In this document: positions 26,267 through 33,799 of the stretch, piece after piece | How positions within the stretch are numbered: the stretch's first letter is position 1 | How the letters are laid out: every line of letters begins with the position of its first letter | Position numbers and translations under genes: made by a program | Source of the DNA: Caldilineaceae bacterium | Lineage (GTDB): Bacteria; Chloroflexota; Anaerolineae; Caldilineales; Caldilineaceae | Direction: 5' to 3' | NCBI GenBank assembly: GCA_020846635.1 | Contig: JADLDO010000036.1 | Span: forward strand, 186,001 to 250,000 | DNA length: 64,000 bases | Notes under the pieces: generated by a model | Database searches by the model: none | Told to the model about the DNA's origin: nothing | What the model saw: only the letters and a program-made list of their open reading frames with translations

Positions 26267-27049
26267 CTACTGCTGTTGATAGCGTACGTACAACTCGCGC
26301 GTAATCTCATCGGCAGTAAGCTCAAACTCAGCCGCCGGCCCCACGGCAACCCCATTGCCATCGACCAGTTGCACTCGCCACGTCCCCGCTTGCGCCTCGA
26401 CAAAAATCACATTCATATTCGTAAAGCGCGTATAGGGACTTGGTTCGCCACGCGTCAAAGCAGGCAGACCTGCTGCGGAGAGCCGGTCAACCGCCAATTC
26501 TGCGCCATTGTGAAGCACATTCAGCGAGTAACCCTCTAGCCCAAATCCTTCTTGGTCGGCCACAAAAAGAAAAATACGGACGACATTGGGGGCTAATGAT
26601 TGCGTAGGATGTTTCTCTGCCGCTTCCAGAATAAAAGTAAACGTGGGCGTTGGCGAAGGTACAGGGGTCAGCGTCGCTGTTGGCTCAACGGTTGGCAAGG
26701 GCGACGGTGTGGGTGTTGGCTGTGGCGTAGGGGTGTCTGTTGGGGCAGATGTGAGCGTAGGCGTGGGCGGCAGAGCCGTCGCCGTTTCAGTAGCCGTGGG
26801 CATTGCCACGACGAGCGTTGCAGTCGGCGCGGCAGGTATACTCGTACCGGCATCCGAGGCCACTGCTGCCCCCTGCGGGGTAGGTGTGAACGTAGGAAAA
26901 GGCGTACGTGTTGGGCTGTCGCCACGGCTGCAACCGCCAGTAATGACCAGGAGCAATGTAGCCCCCAACGCCCAACACCATTTCAGTTGTTGCAGGTGTC
27001 CCCTATCCCTCCTCCAGTACCATCGGCCCTGGCTGTTCGGCTTACCCAA
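26267..27049 (-). CDS. Putative lipoprotein with Thr/Pro-rich stalk
   Basis: Up to 260 residues from a TTG at 27047-27049; a GGAGGAGGG sequence inside the frame (about 27008-27016) suggests the real start may lie slightly later. A hydrophobic segment (WALGATLLLVITGGC) ends at Cys40, which resembles a relaxed lipobox. A linker of about 90 residues rich in PT and PTPTP follows, then a C-terminal beta-type domain (APNVVRIFLFVADQEGFGLE, GTWRVQLVDGNGVAVGPAAE). It looks like a surface-anchored stalked protein. No family was recognised. Confidence 0.62.
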   Translation of the reverse strand: MGKPNSQGRWYWRRDRGHLQQLKWCWALGATLLLVITGGCSRGDSPTRTPFPTFTPTPQGAAVASDAGTSIPAAPTATLVVAMPTATETATALPPTPTLTSAPTDTPTPQPTPTPSPLPTVEPTATLTPVPSPTPTFTFILEAAEKHPTQSLAPNVVRIFLFVADQEGFGLEGYSLNVLHNGAELAVDRLSAAGLPALTRGEPSPYTRFTNMNVIFVEAQAGTWRVQLVDGNGVAVGPAAEFELTADEITRELYVRYQQQ

Positions 27050-27151
27050 CGCTATTGCCCCTTGCTAGAACATCCTGTGGAAGTCGCCACAATGTTATCC
27101 GATCTAGGACGCATCTGCAAAGCGACCAGGTACTGACGTAAGCTCCCCATA

Positions 27152-27180
27152 TTGTCGTACGACAGTGGACATGGTACTAT
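27152..27180 (+). promoter_or_regulatory. Sigma-70-like promoter of the PPOX gene
   Basis: TTGTCG, a 17-base spacer and TACTAT. The -35 box overlaps a GTCGTACGAC palindrome. It ends about 50 bases before the ATG. Confidence 0.5.
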
Positions 27181-27231
27181 CTTCACATAGTTTCTCAAAT
27201 ATAAATGGCAAGATCACGCTAGGAGAAATGA

Positions 27232-27651
27232 ATGTCTGCTACAATTCCCGAATCTCATCGTGACCTATTGACGGGTCCCGTCTTTGCTGTGCTTACAACA
27301 CTCATGCCCGATAATCAGCCTCAGTCGTCCGTCGTTTGGACCGACTTTGACGGAGAAAATGTCCTGGTCAATACTGTTCTAGGCCGTCAAAAGGCGCGCA
27401 ACATGGCCGAACGCCCAAAGGTATCGCTGCTTGCCATTGACACCAACCATCCTTTCCGTTGGGTGGAAGTCCGCGGTGAGGTCGAAGAAATGACCGAAGA
27501 AGGCGCGGCTGAACATATTGCAGCGCTGGCGAAGCTTTACACAGGTTCACCCACCTACTATGGTTCTGTGGCACCTGCCGAACAGGCAGAGAAGGAAACA
27601 CGTGTCATCTGCAAGATAAAGCCGACTCGAGTTGTCACCTCTGGCAGCTAA
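27232..27651 (+). CDS. PPOX-class (F420/FMN) oxidoreductase
   Basis: 139 residues, a usual length for this split-barrel family. Features: GPVFAVLTTLMPDNQPQSS at the N-terminus, VVWTDFDGENVLVNT, a basic cofactor loop GRQKARNMAERPKVSLLAID, and FRWVEVRGEVEEM. These match PPOX-class F420-dependent enzymes (TIGR03618-like). They reduce small molecules with F420H2 or use FMN. AGGAGAA precedes ATG 27232. The cofactor choice is inferred. Confidence 0.85.
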   Translation: MSATIPESHRDLLTGPVFAVLTTLMPDNQPQSSVVWTDFDGENVLVNTVLGRQKARNMAERPKVSLLAIDTNHPFRWVEVRGEVEEMTEEGAAEHIAALAKLYTGSPTYYGSVAPAEQAEKETRVICKIKPTRVVTSGS

Positions 27652-27692
27652 CGGATCTTCTTTTAGGACATACAGATAGCCACATTGCAGTT

Positions 27693-27731
27693 GACGAGCG
27701 GGCACTTCATTCAAGCCCGCTCGTCGTTTCT
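27693..27731 (+). terminator. Hairpin terminator after the PPOX gene
   Basis: GACGAGCGGGC (27693-27703) pairs perfectly with 27715-27725 around an 11-base loop. A weak GTTTCT tail follows. Confidence 0.6.
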
Positions 27732-27814
27732 GTGAAGTCCCCTCTTGTTGATAGTATTGTCCTGGTGGCATGTCTCTATAGCACGAAATTACCCGAATAA
27801 AGCGCATACGCGCA

Positions 27815-27838
27815 CCGAGCCGGCGATTGCCGGCTCGG
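27815..27838. repeat. Perfect 10-bp inverted repeat upstream of a membrane-protein gene
   Basis: CCGAGCCGGC, four-base loop GATT, then GCCGGCTCGG. It sits 19 bases before the next start codon. There is no T-run, so it is more likely a leader hairpin or operator than a terminator. Confidence 0.55.
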
Positions 27839-27857
27839 ACATGAAGTCATAACAAGC

Positions 27858-30023
27858 ATGTACAACGCCGGGAATAAATCCGAATACAAAGTAGAAGCGG
27901 CACCGAAACGACCCCAATCGCCTCCGCAGCAACTTCGAAGGAATCTACTGAACGCCGGGATGGCGCGGCTGTCCACGAGCCTGCTCATTGACTTCGCTGT
28001 CGTCCTGATTCTCATCGTGATTGCGTGGGCGACCACCCATCAATTTCTGCGCGACACGCTCTTCGTCTGGGGTGATCATCCGGGCCAATTCATGCGCTTT
28101 TGGTATCCCCTGACACACGCGATCCCCCAATCGGGTCATTGGCTTTGGGGCATCCTCGGTTGGAATCCAACCTGGTATGCAGGATACCCAGAACTCCAAT
28201 TCTATCCCCCAGGCACTACGCTGCTGGGTATTTTTCTCCATTATCTCACACTGGGGAAACGCACACCTGAACAGATCTACAACCTGATTCCTGCGCTGGC
28301 CTTTTGCTTGCCCCTATTCACCTGTTATGCCTTCTTGCGGATTACCTTGTCCCCGCTAGGGCAACTCCCCAGCACCCTGGCAGGGCTTGCCGCGGCCTTT
28401 CTAGCCATTTCGCTAAAGCCCATGTGGGGCGGCATTGATGGGGTCGTGATTGGCCTCATGGGTGAGCGGCTGGCCTTTGGTTTCGCGCCGCTCGTTCTGC
28501 TCTCCGGCTGGCGGCTTGTCGAGATGCCTACTTTCCGTCGCCTTGCCATTGCGGCGCTGCTCTTGTCCTTTCTCCTCCTGCTCCACCCCTTTCATGCACC
28601 CGCCCTTGTCGTGGCAATCACGCTCTATGCCCTGCTGCGCCAAAACTGGAGACAGCCAAACGCCGCGACCCTGTTGGCGTCGCTGGGCAGGCAAGCGCTT
28701 TGGTTAGCCAGTTGGCTTCTGTTGGCTGTTGGGCTGGTATGCTGGTGGGTCGTGCCACTGCTGGTGCGTTACACGCCCTATGCCGCTGCCCTCGTCCGCG
28801 CCACCCCCGACCAGGTAATCACCTGGTTCGATGCAGGCCGCATCGAGTGGCTCTGGTTTGCAGCGCTCATGGCCTTGATGTTGTTGGCACAACGCCATCC
28901 ACGCGTCGAAGGAACCGTGGCGACACTGGCGATTCTCGCGCCACTGCTGGTTGCAGGCATCTATTTCAATGACCGTGTCCTCGTTGCCCGCCTCAATATC
29001 ACGGTCCTCGACCCTATCCGCTTTATTGCCGAATACTATCTTGCCCTCATTCTTCTTGTGGGCTGCGCCGTGGGCGCAGTCACCTCACACTTTCTATGGC
29101 GCATCCCCTGGCTGGCGCTCATCTGCTCCACCATCGTGGTCGTCACCTTGACTCCCTACATCGAACAGGCATGGCCCGATCTACGCACAACCATCGAGGT
29201 TCCACTCTCCTCGCATCAGGCAGGACTTCTCCAACATCCTGCATTCGACGGCTATTGGGAAGCTCTATCCGCTGACTCCACGTCCGGTCGCATCTACTTC
29301 GTCCCCAATTACCTATTCTTGACCAATCAAGATGGCTCGATCACGCCGACGACCTTCAACAGCATGACACCCTATCTCATCGGGCGCGAAATCATAGGCG
29401 GCACCTTTTCCCACTGGTCACCCATCGCGCGTTGGCTGTGGGTCGGTGATCCACGCGCCGGACTTTTACCCGCACAGGTTGAGGGTGGCGACAACCAGCA
29501 GGTCTTTGGCAAACAGTGGGACGAAATTTCCGACGATGAGTTAGCAACCAACCTGCGCCGCCTCAACGTCACGACCATCGTGGCTGGAGTCAACGATCTG
29601 AAAGCGCGTGAACGCCTAAACTCGTCACCCCATTTCTCGCCCTATTGGCACAACGACTATTTTTCCATCTACCATCTAGCCAACACAGAGGGCAGTTGGT
29701 TCGAAGCGCAAGGAGCGACAGCGCATCTCAGCGAACGCGCGCCGCTCCGTTGGGTCATCCAAATTGATCAAAGCTCCGCCGGGGCCACACTGCTGCTCAA
29801 GATGGCACACTATCCTCTCTGGCGCGCGCAGATCTCCAGCCAACCGGTGCCCATCATCGCCACTGCCGACGGGCTTCAACAGATCCAACTCCCCGCAGGA
29901 GGCCCCTACACGCTAGAGGTCACCTACCGCGAAGGTTCCCCCGAATGGACTGGGCTGCTGATCTCTCTAGCCGTTCTATTCCTAACGCTCTGGCTGCTTT
30001 TCCGTCGCAAACAAGTCCACTAA
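27858..30023 (+). CDS. Polytopic membrane protein, GT-C or PTPS_related-like
   Basis: 721 residues from ATG 27858; ATG 27960 (MARLST) is an alternative and no strong ribosome binding site decides. About 11-12 TM helices are visible. The first extracytoplasmic loop contains GDHPGQFMRFWYPL and WNPTWYAGYPELQFYPPGTT. This layout (acidic/His loop followed by a GYP...YPPG motif) resembles the PTPS_related membrane family (PF10131) and GT-C transferases. A soluble beta-rich domain fills about 430-690, and a last TM helix with RRKQ ends the protein. Transfer of a lipid-linked sugar is plausible but unproven. Confidence 0.72.
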   Translation: MYNAGNKSEYKVEAAPKRPQSPPQQLRRNLLNAGMARLSTSLLIDFAVVLILIVIAWATTHQFLRDTLFVWGDHPGQFMRFWYPLTHAIPQSGHWLWGILGWNPTWYAGYPELQFYPPGTTLLGIFLHYLTLGKRTPEQIYNLIPALAFCLPLFTCYAFLRITLSPLGQLPSTLAGLAAAFLAISLKPMWGGIDGVVIGLMGERLAFGFAPLVLLSGWRLVEMPTFRRLAIAALLLSFLLLLHPFHAPALVVAITLYALLRQNWRQPNAATLLASLGRQALWLASWLLLAVGLVCWWVVPLLVRYTPYAAALVRATPDQVITWFDAGRIEWLWFAALMALMLLAQRHPRVEGTVATLAILAPLLVAGIYFNDRVLVARLNITVLDPIRFIAEYYLALILLVGCAVGAVTSHFLWRIPWLALICSTIVVVTLTPYIEQAWPDLRTTIEVPLSSHQAGLLQHPAFDGYWEALSADSTSGRIYFVPNYLFLTNQDGSITPTTFNSMTPYLIGREIIGGTFSHWSPIARWLWVGDPRAGLLPAQVEGGDNQQVFGKQWDEISDDELATNLRRLNVTTIVAGVNDLKARERLNSSPHFSPYWHNDYFSIYHLANTEGSWFEAQGATAHLSERAPLRWVIQIDQSSAGATLLLKMAHYPLWRAQISSQPVPIIATADGLQQIQLPAGGPYTLEVTYREGSPEWTGLLISLAVLFLTLWLLFRRKQVH

Positions 30024-30030
30024 CGCTGTA

Positions 30031-30065
30031 ACCCTTCTCGGAAGCTCAGAGCTTCCGAGAAGGGT
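30031..30065. terminator. Bidirectional hairpin at a convergent junction
   Basis: A perfect 16-bp stem (ACCCTTCTCGGAAGCT, 30031-30046, with 30050-30065) and a CAG loop. There is no T-run on either side. It separates the 3' ends of two convergent genes and belongs to the recurring GGAAGCT family. Confidence 0.7.
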
Positions 30066-30093
30066 GCATTACGTGTACAGGATCACCAATCCG

Positions 30094-31317
30094 CTACACC
30101 TGCATATGCTGTGACTTCTCCGGCGGCTGATACCCTACGCGAAGCTGTGGCGTCTCCAGCCGCGCAGAACCCTGCACGCGTGAGGTCAGGCACGCCTCCA
30201 ACATCCCACTCACGATCATCGTCCGTTCCACCGGAAACGGCGCGCGGCCCGTCACGATCATCTCCTCAATCTTGGCAACCAAGCAGGCCGAATAGGTGAC
30301 ATTCTCTCCAGGGGTTAAGAGAAACTGCGTCGAAAGAGGTGTTTCCTCTCCACGCAATTTTGCCGCAAAGCAAAAGTCCTTAAGCGCGCCGTTGAGCATC
30401 AGCAATGTCGCCCGCAACCCATCGGCATACTCGATAAAATAGGCTGCCGGTTTCTCTACAAGACGCTTCAGTTCCCCTGTGCCGATCAAATCCTGTGTAC
30501 GCCCATCCGTCTCTGTCAGCCCCCGCGGCGAATCACTGCGCGACAGCGCCGCCTCAAGCAAACGCCAGGACCATCGCCCCGCATCGCCCGCAGCCCACAC
30601 ATCATCTCCCTCAATCAACTGCACCGCGACCACGCCTGTCTCGCCGCCCTTGCGCCGTTCCAACATGCACTGCATCGCTTCCAGCGCGTGATAGTCCATC
30701 GGGTCCGATCCCCCTACGCCGACCATCAGCGCGTCCTCGATTTCGGCCCCCAAAGGCACATCCACATCCGGCAGCCGCCACGTCACCGGCAGCGACGAAC
30801 CTGCCAGGAAAGGGAAGCCCAACCGGTGCGAGTCTGCCACCATCTCTTGCGCCTTGCTGAAACTGTAGGAGAGATGCTTGTCGTTATAGACCGGAACCGC
30901 GCGCCCATCTTCCTCAAAAACCTTCACACACTCCTTAAAGAACTCATAGCGCGGATAAAGGATCTGCCCCTTCTCGTTGCGCGGATAGTCGCCGTGTTCG
31001 CACACAATCATCACAGCATCGACCGCCAACTGGTCGCCCCCGCAGCGCAGTGCCTCGCTCACGGTCGGATAAACCTCAAAACCAAACTCGCGCGCCCGGT
31101 CAACACTCTGGTCATTCGAGGGGCGTTGGTCAACGTAGAGCGAGACAATCTCCATGTTGGGCCGGTGCCAGCGTCCGGCGTGCGGATAACCCACCAACAG
31201 CCGGTCACAGAAATGTTGGGCATGCGAACGATAGCGATAGATCGAAGCAATGACTGCCACCCGCAGCGGTGCAGCATTGCCCGGTGTAGATTTACTGTTC
31301 ATGGATTGTTGTACCAT
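30094..31317 (-). CDS. Uncharacterised conserved protein, paralogue of the upstream gene
   Basis: About 407 residues from ATG 31317; an upstream in-frame TTG at 31356 would add 13. I recognise the family from Planctomycetes and Acidobacteria proteins but know no function. No signal peptide or TM segment is visible. Conserved stretches shared with the next gene are SLYVDQ, YPTVSEAL, GEHGDYPRNEKGQ-like (here CEHGDYPRNEKGQILYPRYE), NDKHLSYSF, LAGSSLPVTWR, DYHALE and CMLERRKGGE. The conserved HGDYPRNEKG, NDKH and ERR motifs suggest a binding or catalytic pocket. The gap to the upstream paralogue is about 55 bases, so they form an operon. Confidence 0.75.
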   Translation of the reverse strand: MVQQSMNSKSTPGNAAPLRVAVIASIYRYRSHAQHFCDRLLVGYPHAGRWHRPNMEIVSLYVDQRPSNDQSVDRAREFGFEVYPTVSEALRCGGDQLAVDAVMIVCEHGDYPRNEKGQILYPRYEFFKECVKVFEEDGRAVPVYNDKHLSYSFSKAQEMVADSHRLGFPFLAGSSLPVTWRLPDVDVPLGAEIEDALMVGVGGSDPMDYHALEAMQCMLERRKGGETGVVAVQLIEGDDVWAAGDAGRWSWRLLEAALSRSDSPRGLTETDGRTQDLIGTGELKRLVEKPAAYFIEYADGLRATLLMLNGALKDFCFAAKLRGEETPLSTQFLLTPGENVTYSACLVAKIEEMIVTGRAPFPVERTMIVSGMLEACLTSRVQGSARLETPQLRVGYQPPEKSQHMQV

Positions 31318-31371
31318 TTCTATTTCTGCTCTGATCTGATTGCGGATAGAAGCCAAGTAGCCAAGCGCTCT

Positions 31372-32580
31372 TTAGGTGCGCCAATAGGTCGAGGTTGTCG
31401 GCGCTGGATAGCGCACTGCGGCAAGGTGAGGTGTCTCCACGCGCGCTTGCTCTTGGAACAGGCTATCGACCCCTGCCTCCACCAGCCCGCCTGTCAACAG
31501 GGTACGCTCCACCGGATAAGGCGATTTCCCGGTCAGAAACAGTTGCTCGATATTGTTGACCAACGGAGAGAAGAAATTCGCCAACGTCGTGCGTGCCGGT
31601 GGCATCGGCAGATACATCTGCGTCGAGAATGGCTCATCCCACCCCTGCAAGGTCGCCGCAAAGTTGAAATCCTGCACCAAACCGTTCAGCAGAATCATGG
31701 TACTCCGCAGGCCATCCACATGCTCATAGCTGTAGGCAATCGGCTCTTTCACCATCTCCTTCATCTCGTCCAGCGTCGGGAAGATGTTGTTAAAGCCAGG
31801 GCGTGAGGGGGCCAACGTATGGCTGCGGCTCAACGCCGCCTCAAACAGTTCGCGCGACCAGACACCTGCATGATGCGCCTCCCAAAACTGATCTCCCTTA
31901 TAGGCTTGCAGCCACTTCACCCCCTGCTCACCCCCAGGGCGACGCTCCACCATACACTGCGTAGTCTCCAGCGCATGATAATCATAGCTGTCCACGCCAC
32001 CATAGGCCACGCACAACGCCTCGGTCGGCACTGCGCCCTCTGGAAACTCTACCGAAGGAGTACGCCACGTCACAGGCAGCGACGAACCCGCCATCAGCGC
32101 AAAGCCCATATCCTGCGCCGTGTCGTACATCTCTTTCGCCCACGCCCATTTCCACGATAAGTGCTTGTCATTGAAGATCGGTGCGCTTTTGCCCGTCGTC
32201 CGGTAGACCGACACAATCTGTTTGTACATCTCATAGCGTGGGTACAGCCGCTGCCCCTTCTCATTCCTGGGGTAATCACCATGCTCACCGACCAGCAAAA
32301 CACCATCCACCACCAAATCATCGCCACCCAGCGTCAGCGCATCCGCGATGGTGGGATAGATCTTCATGGTTGGAAATCGCGCCGCCCGATCTTGGCTCAA
32401 ATCGCCTTCGGGAACCTGATCGACATAGAGCGAGACCACATCCATTTCGGGACGGTGATGGCGGCTGTTCCAGCCATACCCCTCCAGAAAGCGATCCACA
32501 ATGTGTTGTCCGTGGGAAAATTTGCGGTATTCGGTCACAATGGCCGCTATTTTCGGTCTTCGGGTCATCCCATCACTCAT
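31372..32580 (-). CDS. Uncharacterised conserved protein, first of a tandem paralogue pair
   Basis: 402 residues from ATG 32580 with AAGGAAG upstream. Same unnamed family as the following gene. The N-terminus reads RPKIAAIVTEYRKFSHGQHI, a beta-strand then a basic/His turn. SLYVDQVPEGDLS, GEHGDYPRNEKGQRLYPRYE, FNDKHLSWKWAWAKEMYD, LMAGSSLPVTWR, DYHALETTQCMVERRPGGE and YEHVDGLRSTMILLNGLVQD follow. It is soluble, with no Rossmann GxGxxG. It lies divergent from an amidohydrolase gene, and their shared 231-base region holds the promoters. A link to carbohydrate metabolism is inferred from position alone. Confidence 0.78.
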   Translation of the reverse strand: MSDGMTRRPKIAAIVTEYRKFSHGQHIVDRFLEGYGWNSRHHRPEMDVVSLYVDQVPEGDLSQDRAARFPTMKIYPTIADALTLGGDDLVVDGVLLVGEHGDYPRNEKGQRLYPRYEMYKQIVSVYRTTGKSAPIFNDKHLSWKWAWAKEMYDTAQDMGFALMAGSSLPVTWRTPSVEFPEGAVPTEALCVAYGGVDSYDYHALETTQCMVERRPGGEQGVKWLQAYKGDQFWEAHHAGVWSRELFEAALSRSHTLAPSRPGFNNIFPTLDEMKEMVKEPIAYSYEHVDGLRSTMILLNGLVQDFNFAATLQGWDEPFSTQMYLPMPPARTTLANFFSPLVNNIEQLFLTGKSPYPVERTLLTGGLVEAGVDSLFQEQARVETPHLAAVRYPAPTTSTYWRT

Positions 32581-32687
32581 GATTCTTCCTTGCTGGCTAG
32601 ATGCTTAAGATTGATTAAAGCTGCGGATATTGGCACAAAAGCGCAGGCTGCATAAAAACTTTCCAACTACACCACACCGCTCATTGC

Positions 32688-32716
32688 TTGGGCAATCCTC
32701 CATAGACCACTATACT
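32688..32716 (+). promoter_or_regulatory. Sigma-70-like promoter of the amidohydrolase gene
   Basis: TTGGGC, a 17-base spacer and TATACT, ending 95 bases before the ATG. Confidence 0.55.
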
Positions 32717-32811
32717 GAATGGCATCTGACTTGCTTTTCTCCACCCTACCAAGCTCAACTGCTGATGGGAAATTCAGCATCCACGTATCAACCCCTTATC
32801 GGAGATAAACC

Positions 32812-33798
32812 ATGATAATCGATGCCCACATGCACTACGCCGACGACGATCCGGATTTCTTGGCCCTATTGGCAGAATACAATCTGAAGTTCCTCAACAT
32901 CTGTTTTGTCAAAGACCCGCAGGTGGACTGGCGGGATCAGGCGAGTCTCTACCAGGTTATGGCATCACAGCACCCCGACCGCTTTGCATGGTGTACGAGC
33001 TTTACGCTGCCCGATCTGACGAATCCCGACTTTGTCAGCGCCACCTGGCAGGATGAGGCTATTGCCGCGCTGGACGCCGACTTCGCCAACGGCGCGATTG
33101 CCTGCAAAGTCTGGAAGAATGTGGGCATGGAAGTACGCAATGCCGATGGCTCCTTCCTTATGCCCGACGATCCTATCTTTGACCCAATCTACGAGCATGT
33201 AGCCGCACGCAACCGCACGCTGCTCACGCACATCGCCGAGCCAATCGCTTGCTGGCAGCCCCTCGTTGGCGACAACCCACACATGGGCTACTACCGGGAC
33301 AATCCCCAATGGCATATGTACAACCGGCCCGAATATCCCAGCCACGCACAGTTGATCACGGCGCGAGACAATTTAATCGCCAAGCACCCAACGCTGCGCG
33401 TCGTGGGCGCTCACCTGGGCAGCTTGGAATACGATGTCGATGAGGTGGCGGCTCGCCTCGACAAATACCCAAACTTTGCCGTGGACATCTCAGCCCGCCT
33501 GATCGATCTCGCCATCCAGCCGACCGCTAAAGTCCGCAACTTTTTCATGCGCTACCCCGACCGTATCCTCTTTGGTACTGACGTGGTGATGCGCCAACGG
33601 CCCTCCGCCATGTCACCAGAGGAGCGAAATGCAGCCCTCAGCCGCTTGCGTGCCGGATATGAGACACACTTCGCCTTTTTTGACCGGGGTCAGGAGATGA
33701 CAGTGCGTGATCGCGCGACCACAGGGCTTGCACTCCCACCCGCTATCCTCGATCAGTTTTATGTCGAGAGCGCCCGCGCCTGGTATCCTGGTCTTTAA
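32812..33798 (+). CDS. Amidohydrolase-2 family metal-dependent hydrolase
   Basis: 328 residues, TIM-barrel amidohydrolase. Metal-site motifs are in order: DAHMH near the N-terminus (residues 4-8), THIAEP in the middle, VVGAHLGSLEYD, and LFGTDVVMR with the late Asp. This set is typical of PF04909 enzymes such as decarboxylases and lactonases (2-pyrone-4,6-dicarboxylate hydrolase, fucono/rhamnono-lactonase relatives). The substrate is not predictable. CGGAGAT precedes ATG 32812. It ends one base before the stop of the convergent MFS-HEAT gene. Confidence 0.85.
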   Translation: MIIDAHMHYADDDPDFLALLAEYNLKFLNICFVKDPQVDWRDQASLYQVMASQHPDRFAWCTSFTLPDLTNPDFVSATWQDEAIAALDADFANGAIACKVWKNVGMEVRNADGSFLMPDDPIFDPIYEHVAARNRTLLTHIAEPIACWQPLVGDNPHMGYYRDNPQWHMYNRPEYPSHAQLITARDNLIAKHPTLRVVGAHLGSLEYDVDEVAARLDKYPNFAVDISARLIDLAIQPTAKVRNFFMRYPDRILFGTDVVMRQRPSAMSPEERNAALSRLRAGYETHFAFFDRGQEMTVRDRATTGLALPPAILDQFYVESARAWYPGL

Positions 33799-33799
33799 C

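Noticed and set aside
26640..26930. Repetitive DNA resembling a minisatellite
   Set aside because: It encodes the Thr/Pro linker of the lipoprotein-like gene; the period is irregular, so it is coding low complexity.
30688..31806. 372-codon plus-strand frame
   Set aside because: Crosses the junction of the two minus-strand paralogues and is a complement-strand artefact of their codon usage.
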